The translations under genes were made by a program, and so were the position numbers. From positions 395,644 through 459,643 of the forward strand of contig NZ_POQS01000006.1 of NCBI RefSeq assembly GCF_002885955.2: 64,000 bases of DNA, given 5' to 3'. Each line of letters begins with the position of its first letter. Positions within the stretch are counted from its first letter, which is position 1. Positions 39,767-49,007 of this stretch are shown one piece after another. The notes beneath the pieces were generated by a model. The model worked only from the letters and a program-made list of their open reading frames with translations, was not told the DNA's origin and ran no database searches. This stretch comes from Achromobacter pulmonis. GTDB taxonomy: Bacteria; Pseudomonadota; Gammaproteobacteria; Burkholderiales; Burkholderiaceae_B.

Positions 39767-40247
39767 TTCCACCTCCCACCTCTGCGACTGCCTGGGCGTA
39801 TAGCCCGCCCCAGGTCTGCGGGTGAGGCTTCCCGGGCCGCCATGTACGGATGTACATGTCCCACGCCCCCCGCACGTCGCCCACGGCGGGCAGGCGCCAG
39901 GCGTCCGTCCACATGAGCAGGCGCGCGAAGACTGCCGCCAGCACGTCGTCAGTCTCCAGCGCCGGATGAACAGCAGCTGCGACCGGCTCCACGCCATGCA
40001 GGCCGCAGATCCTATACGCGTGTTCGCGGCTGGCCGGATGGGTCAGTACCCCTCGCACGCCGCCCCCACGTTCGAACTGCCATAGCCCCCGGGCCGGACC
40101 GTTGCCCAGCTGCCGCCGATGCAGAAAGCGACTTTCTTGCAGACCGATGGCCAGCAACTGGACACGCGCCGCAGGCGTGTCCATCTTGATCGGCAGAAGC
40201 GCCAGGGCGGGATTGATCGCCGTCTGTATGATCGTTTGGAGAACCAC
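39750..40247 (-). CDS. Phage endolysin (lysozyme/transglycosylase-like)
   Basis: 165 residues from GTG 40247 (GGGAGG 8 nt upstream); an ATG at 40277 would overlap the preceding gene. Motifs: QLLAIGLQESRFLHRRQLGN (probable catalytic Glu in LQESR), GPARGLWQFERGGG, and a C-terminal TWRPGKPHPQTW. The layout (ExxR then GLWQFE) fits the lysozyme/soluble-transglycosylase superfamily seen in phage lysis cassettes. No signal peptide, so it needs the holin. Exact glycosidase class uncertain. Confidence 0.75.
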   Translation of the reverse strand: MVLQTIIQTAINPALALLPIKMDTPAARVQLLAIGLQESRFLHRRQLGNGPARGLWQFERGGGVRGVLTHPASREHAYRICGLHGVEPVAAAVHPALETDDVLAAVFARLLMWTDAWRLPAVGDVRGAWDMYIRTWRPGKPHPQTWGGLYAQAVAEVGGGNAVVA

Positions 40248-40249
40248 GA

Positions 40250-40693
40250 TCAGCCCTCCCCGCCGGACCTGCGCCAAGGCAGGCGCGCCAGCACCTCGTC
40301 AAGCCACGGCAGCACCCCCTGCTCGCGCATGCGCGACATCCAGCGCATATATGCGCCGAGAACCCACCAAGCCGGGAGGCCGGCAAGCAGCATGCACGGC
40401 CCCAACACGTAAAACATCGCCAGCAGGCTATCCTCGCCCGTTCCGCTGCGCTGGGCCATCCAGTGGGCGGCGTCGATCAGCGACGGCCGCCAAGAGATAA
40501 CCGCAATCGCAAGCATCGGCCCGAACACGAAGGAACTGACCACCGTACAAACAGTTCGGCCGATGAATTCCCGCGGCGAACGCGGCGGCATGACGAGCAT
40601 GCCAATGATCGCGGCCAGCGCCGCCGGCACCCCGAAGGCCAAGGCGAGTTTTACGGCCGCCCAGCCGCCGAATCCGGTGGAACTCGGTTCCAT
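40250..40693 (-). CDS. Membrane protein, candidate holin
   Basis: 147 residues with three or four predicted membrane segments (about 12-34, 48-66 and 90-112), and a basic C-terminus (RMREQGVLPWLDEVLARLPWRR). Placed directly upstream of the endolysin with AAAGGAG 7 bp before the ATG. Position and topology suggest a class I holin, but it is longer than most. The upstream 40694-40742 leader is short and follows a terminator. Confidence 0.65.
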   Translation of the reverse strand: MEPSSTGFGGWAAVKLALAFGVPAALAAIIGMLVMPPRSPREFIGRTVCTVVSSFVFGPMLAIAVISWRPSLIDAAHWMAQRSGTGEDSLLAMFYVLGPCMLLAGLPAWWVLGAYMRWMSRMREQGVLPWLDEVLARLPWRRSGGEG

Positions 40694-40742
40694 TGAAACG
40701 CTCCTTTGGGTTCGCATTTCTGCCCTCCCGTATGTGTGGACG

Positions 40743-40768
40743 AAAAAAAACCCGCTTTAGGCGGGTGG
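40743..40768 (-). terminator. Terminator at the end of the tail operon
   Basis: Minus-strand ACCCGCC-TAAA-GCGGGT stem followed by eight T; it overlaps the stop codon of the last tail-region gene. The lysis genes lie beyond it and would need antitermination or their own promoter. Confidence 0.85.
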
Positions 40769-40969
40769 GTTACTGTCAGGTTGCTTGGGATATCGGCGCT
40801 TCACCTCCAGGCATTTGTCGACCCATTCGCAAACCTCGGTCGGAAGCTCGGCGCCCTGCTGGCGCAAGTGGTTCGCCAGCTTCATGATGGCGTCGACCTG
40901 ATCCCCGATCTTCGGGTACTCGCGTTCGCGGCGCTTGTCATACTCCATATCAAAGCTCAGGACTTGCAT
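40757..40969 (-). CDS. Small phage protein downstream of the tail tip genes
   Basis: 70 residues, charged: MEYDKRREREYPKIGDQVDA, then AELPTEVCEWVDKCLEVKRR. Similar short proteins with a YPKxGDQLDxLxK motif often follow tail-fibre genes in siphophages. No assigned function. Overlaps the preceding gene by 20 bp. Confidence 0.65.
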   Translation of the reverse strand: MQVLSFDMEYDKRREREYPKIGDQVDAIMKLANHLRQQGAELPTEVCEWVDKCLEVKRRYPKQPDSNPPA

Positions 40970-41399
40970 AAACTCCTCGAAAAGTCTTGTACGGGTGTTT
41001 CTCCACTGAGATGTGCAGGACCTTGCCGGGCGGGGCCTCCAACTTGATAGTGGAATCCGTCACGGCGTAGTAGGCACCATTCACGCATAGAGCTGCATCC
41101 AGCGGAACCCCGCTAAGGATTCCGCCGGCCAGCTCAATCCCCATATCAGGGCGCTCCACAAACGTCATGGCGATTGGATCAACCATGAAGTCCTGGGCCT
41201 CCATCGGGCCGCTAATACCGATGAACGGCACGCCGTCCTTTTGGTATCCCCGCGCCACCATGAAGCCCTGGCAGTTGACCCAACCGGTCATCAGGAGCGT
41301 ATCCGGATCGAAGTAGCCGACGTATCCGGATTTGGTCCTGAATGGGTGCCCGAGATGCACGTCTTCGTAGTTCTTGTAGTTGACGCCTTCAAAGCTCAT
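40950..41399 (-). CDS. Phage tail-associated protein, function unknown
   Basis: 149 residues, beta-rich, no membrane segment. GYVGYFDPDTLLMTGWVNCQ suggests a repeat-like beta element, and the middle part (GIELAGGILSGVPLDAALCV) is hydrophobic. Starts 2 bp after the stop of the tail tip gene, so likely a tail-tip or fibre-associated protein. Not recognised. Confidence 0.6.
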   Translation of the reverse strand: MSFEGVNYKNYEDVHLGHPFRTKSGYVGYFDPDTLLMTGWVNCQGFMVARGYQKDGVPFIGISGPMEAQDFMVDPIAMTFVERPDMGIELAGGILSGVPLDAALCVNGAYYAVTDSTIKLEAPPGKVLHISVEKHPYKTFRGVYASPEL

Positions 41400-41401
41400 G
41401 T

Positions 41402-44400
41402 TTACCTCTGGAATCCAAGAAGCGCAGCGGAAACGCTGTACGTGGCCGTTCCGTTAGCTGGCCGGTACACGTCCATGAATAGCGTGTAAGCGCCAGGACC
41501 GACCGGTCCGTATACATATGAAAACCCATCAACGATGGTATTCATGTCCCCGCCGTTAGGATTCTTCCAGCCGGATGGGGTCGCATTCAGGATGAGCGGG
41601 TTTCCGTTGATACTGGCAATCAAAGTGGGGAACCTGCCGAGGGGAGATCCAGGTTGACCCCATGCACCACCAGCCGTTTTCGCCTGGATGAAAACTAGCA
41701 GCGTCCCGCCATAGGGGAGATACAGCGGCACGTTTCCGATTGGAACCTGCTGGTTTCCAGACGACCCAAACTCGGTATTCCACCCTCCCGAAGCTCCGCC
41801 CACCACCGAGCCGTTGGCAATGCGCAGTGTGTCAACCTGCGCAACGCCAATCTTAGCCGTCGAGATAACGGCATCAACAAGGTGCGCATTGCCGATCATC
41901 GCATTGGCAATATGCCCGCTCCAGATCTGCGCGTTCCCGATCTTGGCGCCGGTGATCTGCCCGTCCCCAATCTTGGCCGTGGTGATCGATGCGTTCCGGA
42001 TGAATGCATCGTTGATGAACGTCTGTCCGTTGACCACCGAGAAAGGCGACGACAGGGTGCCGTTCACCGAAGTGAGCAGCACCAGCTGGTCCGCGACCAT
42101 GGTGATGTACGAATCCACCGTACCGCCGTTGCCATCGGACTGGATGCCCACGCCGATGCCGGCCAGGTACTTGCGGCCGGCATTGTTGGCCTGAACGCGA
42201 ACCGTCCAATTACTGGAAACCCGGCCATCCAACGTCGCGAGGGTATTGGCCTGCGTTGCAACGGAGGTTTCCACCGTTCCTACGCGAGACGTTACCGTAT
42301 CGATCCGCTGGCCCAGCGCCGTATCCGCGTTGACGCGCGCGGTCTGCTCGGTGCGAATGTCCGCGGCGTTGCTGGCCTCGGACACGGACTGCAGCTGCAT
42401 ACGCGTGGCGAACAGCCCCATGTTGGTGACGCGGAAGTCACCGCCCTGCGGCCCGTAGATGAACCGATACCGGAACCTGAACGATGCCGCCGCGCCCGGC
42501 GCCGTAAAGGTCGCAGACCAGGGCCAGACACCTTGCGCGGACAGGTCTGCTGTCGCCAGAATGGGATCGGAAACCTGATCGCCGTTTGCGTCGAAAAACT
42601 GGCATCGAACTTGAACGACGCCCACAGAATCGTTGTTGTTGAGCGCGATCTTGCCGCTGAACGTGTACGTTTTCCCTCCCTCAATGGGTTGCCCAGCAAA
42701 CACGCCAGGATTCTCCGACGCATCGCGCCGGGTTATGAGGTCGCCAACGAAAGCATTTGCCGCGCCGCCGCTCGCGGTGATCGAGGCAACGAAGGGATAT
42801 CCGTTGCCGTCATTCTGGTTGTTGAGCGGCAGCGTCCGTTTGCTGAACCTGTTGGCAAGCGACCCAGACCAGTGAATCTGAGGCGCATCCCAATACGGGT
42901 CGCGAATCAGGTTCTCACCGTTGGCCTGCACGTTGTACTCGGCCTTGAGCTGCGTGATGCGCTGGGCCTGCGCATCGACGGCCGAGGTACGCGCCTGCGC
43001 CTCGGACTTGACGGCCGCATCCAGCCGCGCATCCTCGGCTTCGGTGGCGGTGCGCAGCGTGTCAACAGTCTGCGCCAGGGCACCATCAGCATCGGCCCGC
43101 GCACGTGCCTCCTGCTGGAGAAGAGCATGCGATAGCGGAGCGCCGTAACGTCCAACCGCTACGAAGTCGATATCAAAAGGTCCGTTTTGAGAATCCCGCG
43201 TATCGCCAATGACAATACGCGAAATATTCGTCGCGGTAGGCACACCACCCGGAAACTCGTTCAAATCGAAATCTACGATCTGCCAATCGGTACTTTCACT
43301 ATTGATCGGCACATTTAAGAATTGAGTCCCGGGCGACGCGGCGTTGTTGATGGCAACGTAGCAAATCAAATGCTGCCGAACGCTTTTATTTCGAAACCGA
43401 ATTCGAACCCGAATAATGTTATTCAGTTTCCCGTCGAATCTCTCCGAAATAGGCAAATAGCCACTGTCGGCGCGTCCGAGTAGCGACGGAGCATTGGGTT
43501 TCTGCGTATTTCGAATGTAGTACGGACTTTCGCCAACCCAGGTCAGATCGTTACCGGGATTCGTTCCGTAAGGGACCCATCCTTCAGTGCTGGTGTCGAA
43601 GTTCCATGCGCGCTCGGTATCGAAGCTTTCCAGCTGCCCGGCCTCCATCCGGGTAATGCGTTGGGAAAGCGCGGCGTCCTCAGTCGCGCGCGCCTGCTCC
43701 TCCTGGGCAATGCGCGCCGTATTCTGACCGACTGCCGTGTTGGTCTGGTTGATGCGCAGCGTTAGAGCGTCATCGGCGCTGACCCTTGCCTGCTCTTCTG
43801 CACGAATCGCGGCCGTGTTCTGGCCGACAGTCGTGGACATGGAATTGCTCTGCTGAGCCAGGCCGTCGGTGGTGGTCTTTAGCGAGGAAATCTCGCTAGC
43901 ATTCCCGTTAACATCCGTTCGCAGCGTGTTGATCTGCGTGGCCTGGTTCGCCTGGGTCTGCTGAATGGCGGTGATACTGCTCGCCTGTTCGCCTTGGGTG
44001 GATTCCAGGGAGCTGGTGCGGCTAGCCAGGTCAGCGGTGGTGGTCTCCAGATTCTGGATCCTGCTGGCATCCTGCCCCTGCTTGGTTTCCAAGCTGGTCA
44101 TGCGCAGTGCCTGACTCTCCTGTATGTCCTCGATCGTTTCGATCTTGGACGCCTGATCGCCTTGATTTGCCTCCAGAGTGGTGATCCGCTGGGCTTGGCC
44201 CGCTTGGGTGGTTTGCAGCGTACTGATGCTGCTCTCCTGCCCGTCCACCTTTGTGCTGAGCGTATCGAAGCGGCTGGCCATGTCGGCCGTCACGGTTTGC
44301 AGCGTGCTGATGGCGCTCTGCATATCGCCTTGCTGCACAACCACGTTTTGCAAGGTCCGAGCCGTATCAGCCGTCACGGTTTCCAGGCTGTGGATCTTGC

Positions 44401-47400
44401 TCGCCTGCTCCCCCTGTTCGGACTCGATGGTAGCCATGCGCGTGGCGTGGCCAGCCTGGACCTGCTGCACGTCCGTAATGGCGGCGGCCTGCTCGCCCTG
44501 CACGACCTCCAGTTGGCTGATCTTCTGGACATTGCCGGCCGTCACAACCTCCACGGCGGCCATGCGTCCGGTCAGGTCGCCCACAGCTTCGGCGAGAGAG
44601 TCGTAGTTGCCGATCTTGTCCCAGTATCCGGTGTCGCCAGGCGCCACCCCAGGCGGCACTTCCTGCTTGGCGCGGTATAGGCCACCCTGCCAGGAAACAA
44701 CGACCCCTGCGGGGTATGCCTTGCCGTCCTCCCAGGCCGGAGTGCCGACCAGGCTTGCAACCTCCGCTTGCAATGCGTCGACCCGAGCGCCCAACGCGGC
44801 TGCGTTAGCGTCAGCCTGCAGCTTGCGTTCAGTCGCTTCAGCGCTGATTGCCGCAGCGTTCGCCTGATCGCCCTGTGAACGCGCAACGGCCTCAAGCCGC
44901 AGCTCCTCGGTCAGGTCGATCAGCTTGCGGGCCTGCTCGCTCATTGTCTGGCCTTGAGTGGTCAGTTCGGCATCTATCTCCGCGATGGACTGATTGAGGT
45001 TTTCAATGTCGGCCAGCAGCTGGCGTCCGACTTCCGACGACAGCACTTCGTCCTTGATAGCCTCCAGGTACTCGGTGGGATCGGTGATCGTGATCCCGTG
45101 AACGCCGTCGCCAGAAATGGGGAAAAAGTCGCCCTTTTCGCCGAGCGAATCCACCAAGCGCCCCCAAAACCAAAATTCAGTTCCGGCCTTGAGGCCCGGC
45201 AGCTCCAGTTGCGAAGTCGGAAACGAGACCTCCGATAGCAGCGTGGCTTGCGAGAAGTCCGGCGCCGGCGACCAGTAGATTTCGGTCCGACGCAGCGGGC
45301 TAATGGTTTCCGGGAACCCCCATTCCAACCCGATTCCATAAAGGCGGGACGCCGTGCGCAGATACGCCAGGACTGGCGGCGGCTCCAGCGTACCTTGCAG
45401 TGCAGTGAACTCGGAAACACCCCAGCCAGAATGCACGTCGAGCGCGCTGATGGCCTGAACGCGAGCCTGGTACGTGCCGGCACGGATTCCCGGAACCTCC
45501 GCGGACTCCAACGACGTATCCGGCAAAGCGATCCAATCCGAGTTATCCCGACGCCACTGGACAGCATAGGCGCGGGCGTCCTTCGACCCATCCCACTCGA
45601 TACGCATGGTATGGGACGCCGCCCCCTGATCGACACTGGTGTTGCTCACCAGGCGAACGTTGGCGGGAACGGCCATTTCTCTGCCGGGAATTACGGTAGT
45701 CGGCAGCGGGTCCAGCTTCGTTCCGTAGTCCACTGCTTCATGCTTGCCCACGGCCTCTTGCTGCGCCGTAATCTCGACCTCCATCGGGCCGATATGCGAC
45801 ACGCTCACCACACGAAATGGCGCGGGCTTCAGATCGTCCGCGGATACGCTCCAACCCGCCTCAGCCTGGGGCATCTCACTGAACTGGGAGGTTTGCACCC
45901 GCACCAGATTTTCGAGGAACTCCACGCCTACCACAGATTGCGACTCGCACATCCCGCTGGGCATGTTGATCGTCAACACGTCGCCAGGCTTGACGCGGGC
46001 GCGCCTATCCAAAACCACCAACGTGCGGGACTCAGCCGCGGCCAGCCGTCCGCCGATCATGGCGCCGGCCAAGACGTTATCGGCAATCTCGATGACAGAC
46101 CCCGGAAGAACGACCGCGTAGTCCATAGCCACGCGGAACTTCACGGCATTTGTCTGTTCCTGCGAAGTCAGCAGGGTCCATGCGCCGAGACGATGCGCCT
46201 GTCCACGGCTAACGCACATGAAGGCCGTCATGCTCGATTCGATAACGCCGTACCGTGCCAGCCCCTTATGGTTCTCCACCGGCTCGACCTTCTGCCGGCC
46301 GAAGTCATCCATGTTGCTGTAGGACACCTGCGCCACGGTGTACCGCGTGCTCCGACGACTTCCCGCGTACTGGAACTTACCGCGAATGTTCGCCCGGCTG
46401 TAGGTGTACACGGGCTGGGCGGGCATGTCCGCAGTGACAACAACCGTACCGTTCGCTGCGAATGCGGCGCCACGGAACACAGTTGCCAGATCCTGCAGAA
46501 GCTTTGCCGCGTCCTCTCGCGAGGCGATTTGCCCCACGGCGCGAAATCGGGGTTCCATCCCGCCCAAGCCATCCGGCACCAGTTCATCGCAGTAGCGAGC
46601 GATGGTGTACAGGCGCCAGCGGTCGACCATGCCCAGTTTGATCTGCTGTCCGAGCCCGAAAATGTCGGACACGATAATGTCGAGCAAGACCCAGGCGGGA
46701 TTCGAAGACACTGCCAGTTTAAAACTGCCGTCCCACGTTCCCGAGTACGTGCGCGTGGCCGGGTTGTAATTGCTCGGAACTCGGATAATCCGCCCCTTCG
46801 CCCGCACCGCCCGCGTGGGAACGCTGGAAAAGAGCTCCGCCGGAATCTTGTAGCCGACAAGTGCAATGTTCGGATAGCGCATGCGCTGATCCGTGACCGT
46901 GCCGTAGGTGTCCACAAACAGGCTGCTGGCGATATGCGAGCCAGTGGAATCAGGCGACGTACGGCGAACACGGATAGACCACGGGCCAGAGCGCAGCGGC
47001 AGATTGATACGGTGCGTTCGCGTATAGCGCGCCGTGGTTTTGCCGCGCATCGAAGCCGTCAACACGGTTTCCCACTGGCCACCCGAGACCTGCAGATCGA
47101 TGGCATAGTCGATGTAGTAGCCGTTCAGGTCGCCGTTCTTGGTATTTTGCTCGGTCAGGCGGTCGGTGGCGAGCGTGATACGCACCGCATCGTGCTCGCT
47201 TCCCGTGATGAGCTGGGTCCAGGGAGAGCCCATCTTGACCTGGTAGCCGACCGCATAGGTCGCTTCCGCGCCGGGAAAACCAGGAATAGGGTCTTGCGTC
47301 TGGGTACCGGTGCGGAAATGCACTTCCACGCCGGGCCAGTTGATCGTTCCGTCCTCGTTCTGTATGGGCGTGCCATTGAGGAAGAAGTCACGCATGGCCA

Positions 47401-47572
47401 TCTCTTCGGGGCTGTACAAGCCGCCGGTCGGACCAACGTTGATCGCGTCAAGGATCTGCGCAAACTGTGTGCTGTGCAGGCTATCCGGGGCTTCCTTGGC
47501 CACTCGGCCGCCACCGCCCCCTTTTCCGCCGAACCCAATGATGTCTGGCCGGCGTTCAAGCGTCTCGGTCAT
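41402..47572 (-). CDS. Tail tip attachment protein J (central fibre, host specificity)
   Basis: 2056 residues, about twice lambda gpJ. The N-terminal two-thirds hold the tail-hub core (about 1-620; RRPDIIGFGGKGGGGGRVAK to RVVSVSHIGPMEVEITAQQE) and a fibronectin-like part (about 640-850). Then comes an 18-copy, 14-residue coiled repeat (residues 1002-1253), a carbohydrate-binding-like jellyroll part (AWNFDTSTEGWVPYG and NLIRDPYWDAPQIHWSG), and a C-terminal beta-helical stretch of IG-A repeats (ITTAKIGDGQITGAKIGNAQ) that resembles the lambda J C-terminus. Expected to bind the host receptor. TAATG overlap with gene I. Confidence 0.88.
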   Translation of the reverse strand: MTETLERRPDIIGFGGKGGGGGRVAKEAPDSLHSTQFAQILDAINVGPTGGLYSPEEMAMRDFFLNGTPIQNEDGTINWPGVEVHFRTGTQTQDPIPGFPGAEATYAVGYQVKMGSPWTQLITGSEHDAVRITLATDRLTEQNTKNGDLNGYYIDYAIDLQVSGGQWETVLTASMRGKTTARYTRTHRINLPLRSGPWSIRVRRTSPDSTGSHIASSLFVDTYGTVTDQRMRYPNIALVGYKIPAELFSSVPTRAVRAKGRIIRVPSNYNPATRTYSGTWDGSFKLAVSSNPAWVLLDIIVSDIFGLGQQIKLGMVDRWRLYTIARYCDELVPDGLGGMEPRFRAVGQIASREDAAKLLQDLATVFRGAAFAANGTVVVTADMPAQPVYTYSRANIRGKFQYAGSRRSTRYTVAQVSYSNMDDFGRQKVEPVENHKGLARYGVIESSMTAFMCVSRGQAHRLGAWTLLTSQEQTNAVKFRVAMDYAVVLPGSVIEIADNVLAGAMIGGRLAAAESRTLVVLDRRARVKPGDVLTINMPSGMCESQSVVGVEFLENLVRVQTSQFSEMPQAEAGWSVSADDLKPAPFRVVSVSHIGPMEVEITAQQEAVGKHEAVDYGTKLDPLPTTVIPGREMAVPANVRLVSNTSVDQGAASHTMRIEWDGSKDARAYAVQWRRDNSDWIALPDTSLESAEVPGIRAGTYQARVQAISALDVHSGWGVSEFTALQGTLEPPPVLAYLRTASRLYGIGLEWGFPETISPLRRTEIYWSPAPDFSQATLLSEVSFPTSQLELPGLKAGTEFWFWGRLVDSLGEKGDFFPISGDGVHGITITDPTEYLEAIKDEVLSSEVGRQLLADIENLNQSIAEIDAELTTQGQTMSEQARKLIDLTEELRLEAVARSQGDQANAAAISAEATERKLQADANAAALGARVDALQAEVASLVGTPAWEDGKAYPAGVVVSWQGGLYRAKQEVPPGVAPGDTGYWDKIGNYDSLAEAVGDLTGRMAAVEVVTAGNVQKISQLEVVQGEQAAAITDVQQVQAGHATRMATIESEQGEQASKIHSLETVTADTARTLQNVVVQQGDMQSAISTLQTVTADMASRFDTLSTKVDGQESSISTLQTTQAGQAQRITTLEANQGDQASKIETIEDIQESQALRMTSLETKQGQDASRIQNLETTTADLASRTSSLESTQGEQASSITAIQQTQANQATQINTLRTDVNGNASEISSLKTTTDGLAQQSNSMSTTVGQNTAAIRAEEQARVSADDALTLRINQTNTAVGQNTARIAQEEQARATEDAALSQRITRMEAGQLESFDTERAWNFDTSTEGWVPYGTNPGNDLTWVGESPYYIRNTQKPNAPSLLGRADSGYLPISERFDGKLNNIIRVRIRFRNKSVRQHLICYVAINNAASPGTQFLNVPINSESTDWQIVDFDLNEFPGGVPTATNISRIVIGDTRDSQNGPFDIDFVAVGRYGAPLSHALLQQEARARADADGALAQTVDTLRTATEAEDARLDAAVKSEAQARTSAVDAQAQRITQLKAEYNVQANGENLIRDPYWDAPQIHWSGSLANRFSKRTLPLNNQNDGNGYPFVASITASGGAANAFVGDLITRRDASENPGVFAGQPIEGGKTYTFSGKIALNNNDSVGVVQVRCQFFDANGDQVSDPILATADLSAQGVWPWSATFTAPGAAASFRFRYRFIYGPQGGDFRVTNMGLFATRMQLQSVSEASNAADIRTEQTARVNADTALGQRIDTVTSRVGTVETSVATQANTLATLDGRVSSNWTVRVQANNAGRKYLAGIGVGIQSDGNGGTVDSYITMVADQLVLLTSVNGTLSSPFSVVNGQTFINDAFIRNASITTAKIGDGQITGAKIGNAQIWSGHIANAMIGNAHLVDAVISTAKIGVAQVDTLRIANGSVVGGASGGWNTEFGSSGNQQVPIGNVPLYLPYGGTLLVFIQAKTAGGAWGQPGSPLGRFPTLIASINGNPLILNATPSGWKNPNGGDMNTIVDGFSYVYGPVGPGAYTLFMDVYRPANGTATYSVSAALLGFQR
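43814..44569 (-). repeat. Coding tandem repeat: 18 units of 42 bp in the tail tip gene
   Basis: Translation gives eighteen consecutive 14-residue units without any gap, approximate consensus xxIxxLExxQGxQA (for example SKIETIEDIQESQA, SRIQNLETTTADLA). Two heptads per unit suggest a trimeric coiled-coil shaft. The DNA copies are diverged, so the period is kept by selection on the protein. Confidence 0.9.
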
Positions 47573-48219
47573 TACTGCGTATCCTCGGAATAAATGCCTT
47601 TCGACAGCTCAACGCTGCCAGCCCAGAAGTAACCGTCATAATCGGAATAGCCGACTGGAAACGGGTTGCCCTGGGCTACCGTGTTGACTGGACCGTTGAA
47701 GGCGTACGAAGCCTTGTTATTCGGCGGGTCGCCTCCGGAAAGGCCGCCGGGAACGGGCGACAGCGCTTGGGCGAATCCTCCGAGCATCATTGCCGCGCCA
47801 GTCCACGCGGCCGCGCCAACAATGCCGCTCGCGGAGAACGCTGCAGCGAACCCACCCGCCGAAACAACCGCCGCGGCGATCATGACTGCACCAAGAACGA
47901 TCTGGAACAAGCCGCCACGCTTGCTACCCTTGATGATTGCCGCAACCCTGATTGGCTCCTCGGGATCAAGCCATTCCTGCAACCTTTCCGGACCAAGCCG
48001 GCGCGTGCCATGTAAGCAAGCGAATTCGCGCTTCTCGGCAGCAGCGCGAGTCATATACGCCTTGAAGCCCGGAATGAGCTCGCCCAAGGCGCAGATGACT
48101 TCCCCTACGCTGGTGACAACTAAGCGATGCTCACGCCCGAACAGCCGGCCCAGCTCGCCGTACAGGCGCACGATTCGAATGGGCTCGTCGTCGAGCACCA
48201 TGTTTTCCGTAGCGTCCAT
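47572..48219 (-). CDS. Tail assembly protein I
   Basis: 215 residues. The N-terminal part (IRIVRLYGELGRLFGREHRL) is the ubiquitin-like domain, GSKRGGLFQIVLGAVMIAAAV is a hydrophobic segment, and the Gly-rich C-terminus ends near NPFPVGYSDYDGYFW. Matches the lambda gpI/tail tip assembly family, and its order K-I-J is standard. Two bp follow the K stop. Confidence 0.85.
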   Translation of the reverse strand: MDATENMVLDDEPIRIVRLYGELGRLFGREHRLVVTSVGEVICALGELIPGFKAYMTRAAAEKREFACLHGTRRLGPERLQEWLDPEEPIRVAAIIKGSKRGGLFQIVLGAVMIAAAVVSAGGFAAAFSASGIVGAAAWTGAAMMLGGFAQALSPVPGGLSGGDPPNNKASYAFNGPVNTVAQGNPFPVGYSDYDGYFWAGSVELSKGIYSEDTQ

Positions 48220-48221
48220 TG

Positions 48222-49007
48222 CTATTTCTCCAGCGACTGGTGCCGGGCGATAGCCACGGTGCAGTGCTTGTACATGCCGCCATACATGGTCCTTTCGGAC
48301 GGGCGGCCATAGAGGTGATGAATCATTGCCTCGCTCATCGGATGGAGCGCCGGCCCCTCCTCCAGCTGCTCGACCCCGAGGTACAGGGCAGCGTGATTGG
48401 CGACATCAGCGCCGATCTGCATCAGAATCATGTCGCCCGTCTGCAGCGGCTCATCCTCGGCCAACACTCGCCAGCCATCGGAGGCGAGGTTGTCCATGTA
48501 GAGGTTCTGTCCTTTTTCCCACCATAGGTCGTCGCGCTTGTGGTTGGGGAGCTCGACGCCGCGGCATCGCCCGAACCAATCACGGATAATGGCGTAGCAG
48601 TCCAATACGCCGTGAACGAATGGCCGGCCCATCAACGGAATGGGCTTTCCGGTGGGCGCGATGCCAAAGACGTTGCCCGCCTTCGGCACGCCCTCGTCGT
48701 CCTTGTAGACCGCCACGATGTACCAGGGGACGTCCTCTTGATTGCAGTAGGCTCTGTCAGCGTCGGTGGCAGCATCCGGCCCCTCGGGGTGGGAATGCAC
48801 CACTGCCAGCACGCGGCCGGCTTCCTCGGCGCGGATCAAGTCCTCGGCGGCGATGACGAAGTACTCTTCCGGCCGGTCCGCCCGATTAAGAAGCGGCCAG
48901 TACTCGTCACGCCCCTCGGCATCCTGCACGATGAGGCCACAAGCCTCTTTCGGATACTCCTGCTCGGCGTGGACCTTAACGGCCCGGATCGTTTCCTTAG
49001 AAATCAT
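48222..49007 (-). CDS. Tail assembly protein K (JAB plus NlpC/P60 peptidase)
   Basis: 261 residues with two peptidase domains. N-terminal JAB/Mov34 metalloprotease-like: KEACGLIVQD and VVHSHPEGPDAATDAD (zinc ligands H, H, D). C-terminal NlpC/P60: GVLDCYAIIRDWFG carries the catalytic cysteine, and VANHAALYLGV the histidine. Needed for tail tip assembly and possibly peptidoglycan cleavage at infection. ATGA overlap with the L gene. Confidence 0.92.
   Translation of the reverse strand: MISKETIRAVKVHAEQEYPKEACGLIVQDAEGRDEYWPLLNRADRPEEYFVIAAEDLIRAEEAGRVLAVVHSHPEGPDAATDADRAYCNQEDVPWYIVAVYKDDEGVPKAGNVFGIAPTGKPIPLMGRPFVHGVLDCYAIIRDWFGRCRGVELPNHKRDDLWWEKGQNLYMDNLASDGWRVLAEDEPLQTGDMILMQIGADVANHAALYLGVEQLEEGPALHPMSEAMIHHLYGRPSERTMYGGMYKHCTVAIARHQSLEK

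Noticed and set aside
43814-44569. CRISPR-like array because of a 42-bp period
   Set aside because: Units are contiguous with no spacers, the reading frame is kept and the DNA copies are diverged; this is a coding coiled-coil repeat.
41402-47572. Diversity-generating retroelement as in Bordetella phage BPP-1
   Set aside because: No reverse transcriptase, template repeat or Avd-like gene is present, and the tail tip C-terminus is a beta-helical repeat, not a C-type lectin variable region.
45248-47593. Plus-strand open frame opposite the tail tip gene
   Set aside because: Antisense shadow; it ends across the I/J junction and has no RBS or known fold.
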